DNA of 64,000 bases. Origin: QAMX01 sp964448855. GTDB lineage: Bacteria > Bacillota > Clostridia > Oscillospirales > QAMX01. A program made the position numbers and the translations under genes. The notes below the pieces were generated by a model. That model was not told where the DNA came from, made no database searches, and worked only from the letters and a program-made list of their open reading frames with translations. Positions 42,233-51,175 of this stretch are shown here, piece after piece. How positions within the stretch are numbered: the first letter of the stretch is position 1; each line of letters begins with the position of its first letter. Where the stretch lies: positions 1-64,000 of the forward strand of contig CAYUXI010000007.1 in assembly GCA_964448855.1 (NCBI GenBank). Reading direction: 5' to 3'.

Positions 42233-44758
42233 TCACTGATCGTATTCGGTCAGCAGGACTTCCTTCCAGTCCTCAGCCTGATCGGCCAGATAATAGGTGC
42301 GCATCGACCACGGCGAGAACGTGACGTGGAGCGGAACCGGCAGCAGATCGCCGGACACCGTCACATCTGTTTCGCGCCCATCCGTTTCGTACAGCCGCAG
42401 AACCAACCCGGAGTTGTCTTCGCTGCGCTTGCAGGCAGAGAGCATGATGTTGTCGGCGCTGATGCGCAGGGAGCTGTACGGCTCACGGCTCAGCGAACCG
42501 GAATGCAGGGACGTGATGACATCCGTCTTTTCCGCCTCCGACAGCGTTTCAACCAGCTCGGAATGCCAGGTCTCCATGACCGCTGTCAGCGGCTTGTTCA
42601 GCTGCCGTGCAGCGCGGATGACCGGTGCCCAGCTGTCGCCGACCGGCATCAGGGTGTAGGAGAATTTTCGAGCGCCCTGTTCGGTGAATTCACTTTCTGC
42701 GGTTCTGGAACCACCGTGATCGCCGTAAATCGGGCTGCGGAGAATGGTGTGGTAAATGGTTCCGTCCTTGACAGAAGAGCTGTAGGTGTCGCTGTTGAGC
42801 AGTGCAAATCCGCCGCGATCACCCTTCACCGCCGTCCACTGAAGCCCCGGCTCCTCTTCGCCGTCAGCCGGACGCTCAATAACGCCGAACGGAATCTCGT
42901 AGTACGCCTTCGGATTCTCCACCTTCATCGGCCAGGCGATTTTCAGCATCTTGTGATGCTCGTGCCAATCGACCTCGGCGCGGACAGAAAGCTGCTCGCT
43001 GCCGGGCTCCAGTGAAAAATACTGTGTCAGACGGGAATCGTTGTACCGGCTGACGACCTTGACGGTTGCACGAATCGGTCCGCTCTCCGTCACAGTCACC
43101 TCTGCATCGCCAAAACGTGCCATGTAATCGGTGAAGAAGGTCTTCCCGTGGCTCCATGCGTCGTGATAATATTCATCCACGACCACCGGCACAGCGGCAC
43201 GGTCGGTGATCAGCTCTTCGCCGGTGCGCTTATCCCGGAAGGAGAGAATTGCGCCGGTGTGCAGCTCAAACTCAATGCGGTAAATATCGTTTTCAAGAAC
43301 GGTGCCCTCGTGGTTGTTGGCCGTCCGGTAGCCGGAATAGGGGATTGCACGAACCGGGCTGTCCGGCGAATCCGGCGTCAGGCGCATCTGCTCCTCCTGC
43401 GGAACCCAGTCGTCGTTCATGTAGTAGACGGCGTAGCCCATGGCCGGCACGTGCGCACGGAACAGCGTATCGGTGCGCCAGAAGCATTCCTCTGTCGTCG
43501 AGTAGATTTTCTGGAAAGGGATGTCCTGACCGTTGTGGTCGGTCATGCGGATGGCGCTGCGGAACAGCCGGACAGTCTCGTCCACATCAAACCCGTGCGG
43601 GTTGAAGAGGACAATCGGCACACCCGTGCGAATGGCGGCCGTGTCGATCTGCCAGGAAATGGTCTGCAATGCGCTGTTTTCTTCCACAGCGGCTGTGTTG
43701 AGCGCTGCGCCGTACATATAGGCGGAATCGTCGTGGACTTCGCGGATGGAGCAACCGCCCATGGAATCGTGGAAATGCAGGAACAGAATGTTTTTCCAGG
43801 CCTCCTGCAGCCGGTCGGAACGGAGCGGTCTGCCGCACAGCAGGCGCGCCAGCATCCCGAAATTTTCGGCAGCCGTCAGATTGTTTTCGCCACGGCGAAT
43901 CCCGTTCTTGACGGCAGAGACGGTTGCATAGCAGCCGGCGGCGTGATGCTGCAAATCGTCGTGATGCTCCGGCAGTGCGACACCGGACGCACGGACGTGA
44001 TCAAAGAAGTCCGAAACCGTCGAATAAACCATCTTGATTTCCGGATGCTCTTTCCGATAGGCTTCGATCAAGCGCAGATTCTGAATGGTGGGGCCGCCGC
44101 CGTGGTTGCCGACGCCGTAAAAGAGGAAGCCCTCATCCAGATCGGTCGCTGTCTTGGTGTCCACTTCGTTCAGACGGTATACCAGCTGCTCCTCCGAACG
44201 GAAATTGTAGCAATAGCCTTCCAGAATCCGATGCGTCAGGACGGAAGAGCCGTCCGGGGAAACCCAGTTGAACAGGTCGCTGTCCAGATGCTTTTCATGC
44301 TCGCCGGGGCGCATGAAAATATAGCTGTCCATGCCGCTCTTCTTCAAAATCTGCGGCATCATCAGATTGTGGCCGAACGAGTCTACATTGTATCCGACCT
44401 TTGCGGTGACGCCCAGCTTTTCCTTGAAGAAGCGCTGCGCATACAACGCCTGACGGGCAAAGCTCTCACCGGACGGGTTGTTGCAGTCCGGCTGGACGTA
44501 CATACCGCCGACGACGATCAGACGCCCTTCTGCGACACGCTGCCGAACCTCTTCAAACATGGCCGGTGCAAATTCCTCGACCCACTGGAACACCGAGGAG
44601 GAGGAACAGACAAAGACAAAATCGGGAAATTCCTTCATCCGATCCAATGCGGAACGCATCGTCGCCTTGGCTTCACTGCTGCCTTCCTGCCAGCGCCATT
44701 GCCAGACAGGGTCGAGGTGAGCGTTCCCGACCAGATAGTAGGTGGATTTCTTTTTCAT
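42233..44758 (-). CDS. GH38 alpha-mannosidase (841 aa)
   Basis: Glycoside hydrolase family 38 signature: GNAHLDPVWQWRW (His14, Asp16 as zinc ligands), QPDCNNPSGES (Asp91), GYNVDSFGHN with the nucleophile Asp126, and HFHDSMGGCSI further on. The C-terminal half is the beta-rich domain of the family. It cleaves alpha-mannosides by a retaining Zn-dependent mechanism. No signal peptide is seen, so it acts in the cytosol on imported glycan fragments. The ATG at 44758 has AAAGGAC. An Smr gene lies 64 bases upstream on the same strand and may be co-transcribed. Confidence 0.92.
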   Translation of the reverse strand: MKKKSTYYLVGNAHLDPVWQWRWQEGSSEAKATMRSALDRMKEFPDFVFVCSSSSVFQWVEEFAPAMFEEVRQRVAEGRLIVVGGMYVQPDCNNPSGESFARQALYAQRFFKEKLGVTAKVGYNVDSFGHNLMMPQILKKSGMDSYIFMRPGEHEKHLDSDLFNWVSPDGSSVLTHRILEGYCYNFRSEEQLVYRLNEVDTKTATDLDEGFLFYGVGNHGGGPTIQNLRLIEAYRKEHPEIKMVYSTVSDFFDHVRASGVALPEHHDDLQHHAAGCYATVSAVKNGIRRGENNLTAAENFGMLARLLCGRPLRSDRLQEAWKNILFLHFHDSMGGCSIREVHDDSAYMYGAALNTAAVEENSALQTISWQIDTAAIRTGVPIVLFNPHGFDVDETVRLFRSAIRMTDHNGQDIPFQKIYSTTEECFWRTDTLFRAHVPAMGYAVYYMNDDWVPQEEQMRLTPDSPDSPVRAIPYSGYRTANNHEGTVLENDIYRIEFELHTGAILSFRDKRTGEELITDRAAVPVVVDEYYHDAWSHGKTFFTDYMARFGDAEVTVTESGPIRATVKVVSRYNDSRLTQYFSLEPGSEQLSVRAEVDWHEHHKMLKIAWPMKVENPKAYYEIPFGVIERPADGEEEPGLQWTAVKGDRGGFALLNSDTYSSSVKDGTIYHTILRSPIYGDHGGSRTAESEFTEQGARKFSYTLMPVGDSWAPVIRAARQLNKPLTAVMETWHSELVETLSEAEKTDVITSLHSGSLSREPYSSLRISADNIMLSACKRSEDNSGLVLRLYETDGRETDVTVSGDLLPVPLHVTFSPWSMRTYYLADQAEDWKEVLLTEYDQ

Positions 44759-44822
44759 AAAACAGAGTCCTTTCTGTGGAATAACAGAATCAAAACGGAT
44801 TCCCGCGAAGAAACCGCAGAAT

Positions 44823-45158
44823 CTACAAAAGAATCAGCGTAATGCCGTTGTTGTATTTTTCCAGATCGCTGTCTTTGGCGGCTTCCGGACAGGCGGTGAG
44901 CAGCTTGCGCGTTCCCTCGTTAAAAATGGAGAACTCCTCGCCGCGAACATATCCGCGAATCTGTCCCTTGCGCTGGCAGCCGTCCAGATAACGGCGCAGC
45001 TCGATCCGCAGCTTTCCGCCTTTCCCACTGGAACCGTAGCCGTGAATGATCTTGATTGCTTTGGTTCGCATGGCGCGCTGCGTGGTCAGAATGGTATTCA
45101 GCCGTTGAATGGCCTGAGCGACCGTCGGCATCCCGGCTTCCAGATTAAATTCAAGCAT
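44823..45158 (-). CDS. Small Smr-domain protein (111 aa)
   Basis: A stand-alone Smr domain: LEFNLEAGMPTVAQAIQRLN, then KAIKIIHGYGSSGKGGKLR, close to the HGxGxGxL loop of the family, with an inserted Ser-Ser. Smr domains cut or bind RNA and DNA. The last 30 residues are not typical. ATG 45158 behind GAGGTGA; it has its own promoter, which diverges from galK. Function unknown; not related to the mannosidase in any obvious way. Confidence 0.78.
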   Translation of the reverse strand: MLEFNLEAGMPTVAQAIQRLNTILTTQRAMRTKAIKIIHGYGSSGKGGKLRIELRRYLDGCQRKGQIRGYVRGEEFSIFNEGTRKLLTACPEAAKDSDLEKYNNGITLILL

Positions 45159-45177
45159 CGGCTCACCTCGCAAAGAT

Positions 45178-45206
45178 ATTATACAAAAGAATCTTTGAAA
45201 ATGCAA
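45178..45206 (-). promoter_or_regulatory. Promoter of the Smr gene
   Basis: Minus strand: TTGCAT (45201-45206), 17-bp spacer, TATAAT (45178-45183). Confidence 0.78.
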
Positions 45207-45225
45207 GCGCAGAGAAGGAGTTTTA

Positions 45226-45234
45226 TGGTATAAT
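45226..45234 (+). promoter_or_regulatory. Extended -10 promoter of galK
   Basis: TGgTATAAT (45226-45234) with no good -35; its start point faces away from the Smr promoter, so the two genes diverge. Confidence 0.6.
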
Positions 45235-45304
45235 AGAACAGGAAAATCCCGGAACCGGGAAACTGCACCGAATTTTACTTATTTCAATAGGAGCGTGTTT
45301 GAAT

Positions 45305-46507
45305 ATGAGCATACAGAATCACGATTTTCTGGATCAGACAACCTGGGGGGCACTGCTCGCCAAATTCGAAACACTGTACGGCAAGGGCGAAACGCCGCAC
45401 CTCTTTTTTGCACCGGGCAGAGTGAACCTGATCGGCGAACATATCGACTACAACGGCGGCTTCGTTTTCCCGGCCGCTTTGACCATCGGCAACTATCTCC
45501 TCATCCGCGAAAACGGCCAGAATCTCGTTCGCATGGCCGCGGATGACCTCGATGGGACACTTGTTTCCGTCCCACTGTCCGATCTGGAATCCAAACGCGG
45601 AAAAGAGTGGGGTGCATATCAGATCGGCGTCCTGTATGAGCTGGAAAAGCTCGGTGTTGAGCTGAAGGGCTTCGATATGCTGTTCTATTCCACACTGCCG
45701 TTTGGCGCCGGCCTTTCCTCCTCGGCCTCGCTCGAAGTTGTCACGGGCTATGCCGCAATGGTTTTGTGCGGCGTGACGCCGGATCTGCGCGAGCTCTCCC
45801 TCCTGACGCAGCGCGCCGAGAACCAGTTTGTCGGCGTCAACTGCGGCATCATGGATCAGTACGCCTGCGCAAATGGCAAGGCGGGCTGCGGCATCCTGCT
45901 GGACTGCGTCTCTGTCCACAGCGAAAGCGTTCCGCTGAATATGGATGGCTATGCCATCGTCATCGGCAACACCAACAAAAAACGCTCGCTGGCTGATTCC
46001 AAATACAATGAACGCCGGGCAGAATGCGAAGCCGGCCTGGCCGCCATGCGCACCGTTCTGGACGATCTCCCGACGCTCTGCGCCATGGATACGGAGACCT
46101 TCGAACGCTTCGCCACCCTCATTCCGGATGAAACGGTTCGCCGCCGCGTTCGCCACGCCGTCACGGAAAATGACCGCGTCCGGCAGTCTGTCACTCTGCT
46201 GCAGCAGGGCGATATCAAGGGCTTCGGCCAGCTGCTGAATGCTTCGCACGCATCGCTCAAGAATGATTACGAAGTGACCGGTCGCGAGCTCGATGCAATG
46301 AGCGAATACGCCCAGACGGTTCCGGGCTGCATCGGCTCCCGCATGACGGGTGCCGGCTTTGGTGGCTGCACCGTCAGCATCGTTGAAAAAGATCAGGTTT
46401 CCGCCTTCATCGAGAAGGTCGGCGCCGCATATGAAGCAGCGACGGGCTTGAAACCGGCATTTTATGTCTCCGATGCGGGGGATGGCGTTCGCGAACTGAA
46501 ACAATAA
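45305..46507 (+). CDS. galK: Galactokinase (400 aa)
   Basis: GHMP kinase of GalK type: PGRVNLIGEHIDYNGG (about 37-52), the GHMP phosphate loop GAGLSSSASLEV, and GAGFGGCTVSIV near the C-terminus. It phosphorylates galactose with ATP in the Leloir pathway. ATG 45305 lies 10 bases after AGGAGCG; a TTG two codons upstream is in frame. galT and galE are not nearby. The downstream gene is unrelated. Confidence 0.95.
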   Translation: MSIQNHDFLDQTTWGALLAKFETLYGKGETPHLFFAPGRVNLIGEHIDYNGGFVFPAALTIGNYLLIRENGQNLVRMAADDLDGTLVSVPLSDLESKRGKEWGAYQIGVLYELEKLGVELKGFDMLFYSTLPFGAGLSSSASLEVVTGYAAMVLCGVTPDLRELSLLTQRAENQFVGVNCGIMDQYACANGKAGCGILLDCVSVHSESVPLNMDGYAIVIGNTNKKRSLADSKYNERRAECEAGLAAMRTVLDDLPTLCAMDTETFERFATLIPDETVRRRVRHAVTENDRVRQSVTLLQQGDIKGFGQLLNASHASLKNDYEVTGRELDAMSEYAQTVPGCIGSRMTGAGFGGCTVSIVEKDQVSAFIEKVGAAYEAATGLKPAFYVSDAGDGVRELKQ

Positions 46508-46532
46508 ACCGCAGAAAGGACAGGTTTTGCAT

Positions 46533-47114
46533 ATGGGAGCATACGGATACATCCGCGAAAAGCTGGACGTAAAGTATTTGATCCTGTTTGTTTTGTCATG
46601 CCTGGATATCAGTGTTTCGTTTGATGACGTCGTTGAAATGGCAATGATCGACAACGCCATGACGTATTTTGATGTCGCAGATGCATTCTATGAAATGGTT
46701 GACAGCGGCCATGTGCAGGAGGAGGAGGCCGGGAAATACCGGATCACCGAGCGCGGCCGCTCCGTGCTGACGGGGTATGAACGCCGACTGCCCGCGAGTG
46801 TGCGCCGGGATGCCCAGCGCGCTGTCATGAAAACGGTGGCACGGCTGAAGCGCGATGCGTTGATTTCGACCTCGACACGCGAAGTTTCAGAGAATAATTT
46901 TGTCGTCACGTTAAAAATGAGCGACAGTCTGGGCGAAATCATCAACCTGGATCTGATGGTTGTCAATAAGCGCCTGGCGTCGCTGCTGGAAGGGAATTTC
47001 CGCAACAATGCGGAAATGATCTACAACGAAATCCTGAACGCCGTCATGCGCGACTACTCTCAAACGGTTCTCCCGGACTCAGCAGGCAACTCTGACCGGG
47101 CGGACATGAACTGA
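46533..47114 (+). CDS. DUF4364 family protein (193 aa)
   Basis: The first ~85 residues look like a winged helix: LDVKYLILFVLSCLDISVSFDDVVEMAM and YRITERGRSVLTGYERRLP. The rest has FVVTLKMSDSLGEIINLDLMVVNKRLA. This is the DUF4364 pattern, proposed to be transcription regulators in Clostridia. ATG 46533 after AGAAAGGAC. It is 25 bases after galK and 15 bases before the DUF3048 gene, so they may be one unit. Target unknown. Confidence 0.85.
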   Translation: MGAYGYIREKLDVKYLILFVLSCLDISVSFDDVVEMAMIDNAMTYFDVADAFYEMVDSGHVQEEEAGKYRITERGRSVLTGYERRLPASVRRDAQRAVMKTVARLKRDALISTSTREVSENNFVVTLKMSDSLGEIINLDLMVVNKRLASLLEGNFRNNAEMIYNEILNAVMRDYSQTVLPDSAGNSDRADMN

Positions 47115-47129
47115 AAGGATTTGTTTCAT

Positions 47130-48341
47130 ATGTCCCGTATTCTGCGACGCAGAGCAGCTGTGCTGACTGCGGCTCTCCTGTTCCTGACGGCGTTGCTTTC
47201 GGCGTGCGGCTCGAGTCAACCCGATTCGCCAACCCCTCAGACAACCCCGGCGACCTCCGTTTCCGAATCGAATGCAACGACACCGACCAGCTCGAGCGGC
47301 CTGCTCTCTGATATCCCGCTCTCCATGGCGACGTCCGTCACCTCATCGGAAGCGACATCGGAAGCGCCGACCGATACCACCGTTGCCACAGATCCGGTTC
47401 AGCCGATGTCGGTCAATTTCTTGACCGGATTGCCAACCTCGACAACCGAACACCAAAACAAACGCCCGGTGGCCGTTGTCTACAACAACCTTCGCCGCGC
47501 ATTGCCACAGCACGGCATCAGCTCGGCGGATATCGTCTTTGAAGTCGAAGCGGAAGGCGGCGTCACGCGCCTGCTGGCCGTTTTCTCCGACATTTCCACC
47601 GTCGGAACCATCGGCTCCGTGCGCTCGGCGCGCCCTGTCATGGTGCATATTGCACTCGGCCTCGACTGCGTCTTTGCACATTCCGGCGGCTCTCCGCAAG
47701 CGTATCAGGACATCTCTACCTACAGCCTGTCCCATATTGACGGCCTGTACGATAACGGCTCTGTCTATTACCGCGACGCAGGCCGCCAGCAGAGCATGGG
47801 CATTGAGCATTCTCTGATGACAAACGGCACGCGCCTGCAATCCAAACTGCAGAAAATGGAGTCCTCCGGGACGCGGATGACGCTGAAAAGCGGCTATACC
47901 GCACCACTGGCCTTCAACGAGCGGGATATCCAGCCGACCAACGGCACACCCGCCCAGAAAATTACCACCAAATACGGCTCCTATCAGCCGTTCTTCCGCT
48001 ATGACGCCAGCGCCGCGACCTATCAGCGCTACGAATACGGTGCCAAGCACATCGATCAGGCCACCGGCGAACAGCTGACGTTCAAAAACGTCGTGGTGCT
48101 TTCGGTACCGTCCTCTGTCATTTCCGGGGACTCGGCCGGTCGCCGTCAGTTTTCGGATGTAGGCAGCGGGACGGGCATCTATGCAACGGACGGTGTCTCT
48201 GTCCAGATTCGCTGGACAAAATCGTCTGCCACATCGCCGCTGAAGCTGATGAATGCCGACGGAACGGAACTGAAGCTGAATCCGGGCAAAACCTTCTTTT
48301 CCTACGTCAATGGGATGGGGCAGATCGTCGTCGGAAACTAA
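47130..48341 (+). CDS. DUF3048-domain lipoprotein, YerB-like (403 aa)
   Basis: Signal peptide with lipobox LLSAC (Cys26), then a Ser/Thr/Pro-rich spacer to about residue 95. The two-part DUF3048 domain follows: RPVAVVYNNLRRALPQHGISSADIVFEVEAEGGVTRLLAVF and the second part beginning PSSVISGDSAGRRQF. This is the YerB family of surface lipoproteins, of unknown role. ATG 47130 after GAAAGGA. Fifteen bases follow the DUF4364 stop. Confidence 0.88.
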   Translation: MSRILRRRAAVLTAALLFLTALLSACGSSQPDSPTPQTTPATSVSESNATTPTSSSGLLSDIPLSMATSVTSSEATSEAPTDTTVATDPVQPMSVNFLTGLPTSTTEHQNKRPVAVVYNNLRRALPQHGISSADIVFEVEAEGGVTRLLAVFSDISTVGTIGSVRSARPVMVHIALGLDCVFAHSGGSPQAYQDISTYSLSHIDGLYDNGSVYYRDAGRQQSMGIEHSLMTNGTRLQSKLQKMESSGTRMTLKSGYTAPLAFNERDIQPTNGTPAQKITTKYGSYQPFFRYDASAATYQRYEYGAKHIDQATGEQLTFKNVVVLSVPSSVISGDSAGRRQFSDVGSGTGIYATDGVSVQIRWTKSSATSPLKLMNADGTELKLNPGKTFFSYVNGMGQIVVGN

Positions 48342-48397
48342 ACCCTTCCGACCGCACCCTCCATCCAGAAAGTCTATCTGAAAGGTTCATTTTCCAT

Positions 48398-49465
48398 ATG
48401 TTTGAAAAACTGCTGCTGTTGGAACAGCGGTATGAGGAAATCAATGAAAAACTGGCTACACCGGAAGTGTATTCGCAGCCACAGCTGTCCGCAGCGCTGC
48501 AAAAGGAGCTGAAGGAGCTCGGCCCGATCGTGGAGATGTTCCGCGATTATCAGGCTGCCCGGACGTCCATGGAAGAAGCGCAGGAGCTGATGAGCAGCGG
48601 GGACAGAGAGCTGAATGAGCTGGCGCGGGAAGAGTACGAAAGCGCCAAACTGCGGATGGAGCAGGACGAAGAAGCCATCAAGGTGCTGCTCCTGCCAAAG
48701 GACCCGAATGACGAAAAGAACGTCATTGTGGAAATCCGCGCAGGTGCCGGTGGGGAAGAAGCCGCACTGTTTGCCAGTGTCCTGTACCGGATGTACGGGA
48801 TGTATGCCGATCTGCATCGCTGGCATTTTGAGCTGATCAACGCCAATGAGACAGAGCTGGGCGGATACCGCGAAGTCAGCTTCTCGATCGAAGGCTCCGG
48901 TGCCTATTCCCGGCTGAAATACGAGAGCGGCGTTCACCGCGTCCAGCGCGTCCCGGAGACGGAGTCGGCCGGACGGATTCACACCTCCACCGTCACGGTG
49001 GCAGTGCTGCCGGAAGCGGAAGAAGTGGAGCTGGAAATCAACCCGGCTGATCTGCAAATCGATACCTATCGTTCCAGCGGCGCAGGCGGCCAGCACGTCA
49101 ATAAAACGGAATCGGCCATTCGCATCACGCACCTACCAACCGGGATGGTTGTCGAATGTCAGGACGAGCGCAGCCAGTACAAAAACAAAGAGCGCGCCAT
49201 GAAGGTGCTCCGCTCCAAGCTGTATGACCAGAAACTGGCCGAGCAGAACGCCGAAATCGCTGCAGAACGGCGTAGCCAGGTCGGAACCGGTGACCGCAGC
49301 GAACGGATCCGCACCTACAACTATCCGCAGAGCCGCGTCTCTGATCATCGCATCAATCTGACTCTGTATAAGCTCGAAAACTTCCTGAACGGCGATATGG
49401 ACGAAATGATTGACGCACTGATCACAGCCATGCAGGCGGAAAAGCTGCGCAATGCGGAATCGTAA
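48398..49465 (+). CDS. prfA: Peptide chain release factor 1 (355 aa)
   Basis: Class I release factor with the GGQ loop SSGAGGQHVNKTESA (GGQ at 230-232) and THLPTGMVVECQDERSQ, typical of RF1 rather than RF2. RF1 reads UAA and UAG. Full length. ATG 48398 follows GAAAGG at a wide spacing. In many Firmicutes prmC follows; here the next gene is the threonylcarbamoyl-AMP synthase directly. Confidence 0.96.
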   Translation: MFEKLLLLEQRYEEINEKLATPEVYSQPQLSAALQKELKELGPIVEMFRDYQAARTSMEEAQELMSSGDRELNELAREEYESAKLRMEQDEEAIKVLLLPKDPNDEKNVIVEIRAGAGGEEAALFASVLYRMYGMYADLHRWHFELINANETELGGYREVSFSIEGSGAYSRLKYESGVHRVQRVPETESAGRIHTSTVTVAVLPEAEEVELEINPADLQIDTYRSSGAGGQHVNKTESAIRITHLPTGMVVECQDERSQYKNKERAMKVLRSKLYDQKLAEQNAEIAAERRSQVGTGDRSERIRTYNYPQSRVSDHRINLTLYKLENFLNGDMDEMIDALITAMQAEKLRNAES

Positions 49466-49491
49466 AAAACAGAAAGAAATCAGATGAAATC

Positions 49492-50514
49492 ATGAAAACA
49501 TTGCAATTGACGGCCAATGACATAGAAGTGGCTGCCAATCTTCTGAAGCGCGGCGGTCTGGTGGCCATCCCGACGGAAACCGTCTACGGGCTGGCGGCCG
49601 ATGCCTTCCAGCCGGATGCGGTTGCACAGATCTTCGTCGCAAAAGGCCGCCCACAGGATAACCCTCTGATTGCCCATATCGCGTCGATCGAGCAGCTGTC
49701 GCTCCTTGCAGCGGAAATTCCGCCAGAGGCACGGCTGCTGGCGGAGCGCTTCTGGCCGGGGCCACTGACCATGGTTCTCAAGCGCCGACCGGAGGTGCCT
49801 GATGTCGTGACCGCCGGACTGGATACGGTGGCGATTCGCTTCCCGTCCCATCCGCTGGCTCGCGCCGTCATCGCGGCGACCGGCAGCCCGCTGGCCGCTC
49901 CGTCTGCGAATCTGTCGGGCTCGCCGAGCCCGACAACGGCGGCACACGTGCTGGCCGATCTGAACGGACGTATCGACGCGATTGTCGATGGCGGCGCATC
50001 CGATGTCGGCCTGGAATCCACCGTCGTTTCGCTGGCGGGGCCGGTGCCGCGCCTGCTCCGTCCGGGCGGCGTGACGTATGAACAGCTGACGGACGTTCTG
50101 GGCGAGGTGATCGTCGATAAAGCGGTTCGCCAGAAAATTGACGATACCGAGCGCGTTTCCTCACCCGGCATGAAATACCGCCATTACGCCCCCAAAGCAC
50201 CGGTGCAGGCCGTCTGCGGAGACGGGGAAGCGTCGGCATCGTATATTCGCACACAAATCGACCAGACGACGGCGTCGTGCGCCGTGATCTGCTATGACCG
50301 GTTCAACGGCACATTTGGCCGCGCACAGTGCGTGCCGTACGGCGCGGAGGAACAGCTGGCCGCTCTGGCGCATAGCCTGTTCGACGCACTGCGCACAGCC
50401 GATCAGCTGGCGGTTGACCGGATTTTCGTACAGTGTCCGCCGGAACGCGATATTGGCCTGGCGGTCGCCAACCGCATCAAAAAGGCAGCCGGATTTGACG
50501 TGATTACGGTCTGA
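49492..50514 (+). CDS. L-threonylcarbamoyladenylate synthase, Sua5 type (340 aa)
   Basis: YrdC/TsaC domain (about 1-205): KRGGLVAIPTETVYGLAADA, KGRPQDNPLIAHI, and SAPSANLSGSPSPT. A linker with PGMKYRHYAP leads to a C-terminal Sua5 domain. It makes threonylcarbamoyl-AMP for t6A37 of tRNAs. The start ATG at 49492 follows AGAAAGAAA weakly. Its position after prfA is common in the phylum. Confidence 0.94.
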   Translation: MKTLQLTANDIEVAANLLKRGGLVAIPTETVYGLAADAFQPDAVAQIFVAKGRPQDNPLIAHIASIEQLSLLAAEIPPEARLLAERFWPGPLTMVLKRRPEVPDVVTAGLDTVAIRFPSHPLARAVIAATGSPLAAPSANLSGSPSPTTAAHVLADLNGRIDAIVDGGASDVGLESTVVSLAGPVPRLLRPGGVTYEQLTDVLGEVIVDKAVRQKIDDTERVSSPGMKYRHYAPKAPVQAVCGDGEASASYIRTQIDQTTASCAVICYDRFNGTFGRAQCVPYGAEEQLAALAHSLFDALRTADQLAVDRIFVQCPPERDIGLAVANRIKKAAGFDVITV

Positions 50515-50534
50515 AGCGGCAGAAAGGAGCAAGC

Positions 50535-51125
50535 ATGATTCTCGGAATTACCGGGGGAAGCGGCTGCGGTACGACAACCGTAGGACACCTGCTGGAACAA
50601 CACGGCTTCTTTTTTCTCGATGCCGACTGCGTCTACCACGAACTGCTTGAACACGATGATGCACTTCAGAAAATGCTGATTCAACGCTTTGGAACGGGCA
50701 TTGTCCAGCAGGGCGTGATTCAGCGCCGGGCGCTGGCAAAGATCGTCTTCTCCGATGAACAGGCGCTGGCCGATTTGAATGCGATTACACATTCCGTCAT
50801 TCGACAGGCGGTCGCGGAACGCATCCGCACCTGCGGCAAGGAAAATGCCGCAGTGGAAGCCATTGCACTGTTCGAGAGCGGGATGAGCCAGCAGTGCGAT
50901 GCGGTTGTCGGCGTCCTCTGCGAGCGGGATGAACGCGTCCGTCGCATTTGTATGCGCGACCACCTGACGGAGGAAGAGGCGGCAGCCCGCATTGATGCAC
51001 AGCCGGAAGACTCGTTTTTTATCGACCGATGCGACTATATCCTGCTCAATGACCGGACACCGGCTGAGCTGAAGGAAGCCGTCGATGCTTTGGTGCAGGC
51101 GCTGAAAGCACCTGCCTGCAAATGA
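50535..51125 (+). CDS. coaE: Dephospho-CoA kinase (196 aa)
   Basis: P-loop GITGGSGCGTTTVG, then FLDADCVYHELL and ALFESGM, followed by LCERDERVRRICMRD, all fitting CoaE, last enzyme of coenzyme A synthesis. The P-loop has GCGTTT where many CoaE have GSGKST: the usual Lys is replaced by Thr, an oddity that may weaken phosphate binding. ATG 50535 after AAAGGAG. It follows the t6A gene by 20 bases and is followed by an aminopeptidase. Confidence 0.85.
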   Translation: MILGITGGSGCGTTTVGHLLEQHGFFFLDADCVYHELLEHDDALQKMLIQRFGTGIVQQGVIQRRALAKIVFSDEQALADLNAITHSVIRQAVAERIRTCGKENAAVEAIALFESGMSQQCDAVVGVLCERDERVRRICMRDHLTEEEAAARIDAQPEDSFFIDRCDYILLNDRTPAELKEAVDALVQALKAPACK

Positions 51126-51175
51126 GACAAACAAGTCCGTCCTCAGACGGAACCAATAACAGGAGGAATTTGACT

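Noticed and set aside
43148..44842. 564-codon plus-strand frame
   Set aside because: Shadow of the GH38 mannosidase gene, whose catalytic motifs are intact.
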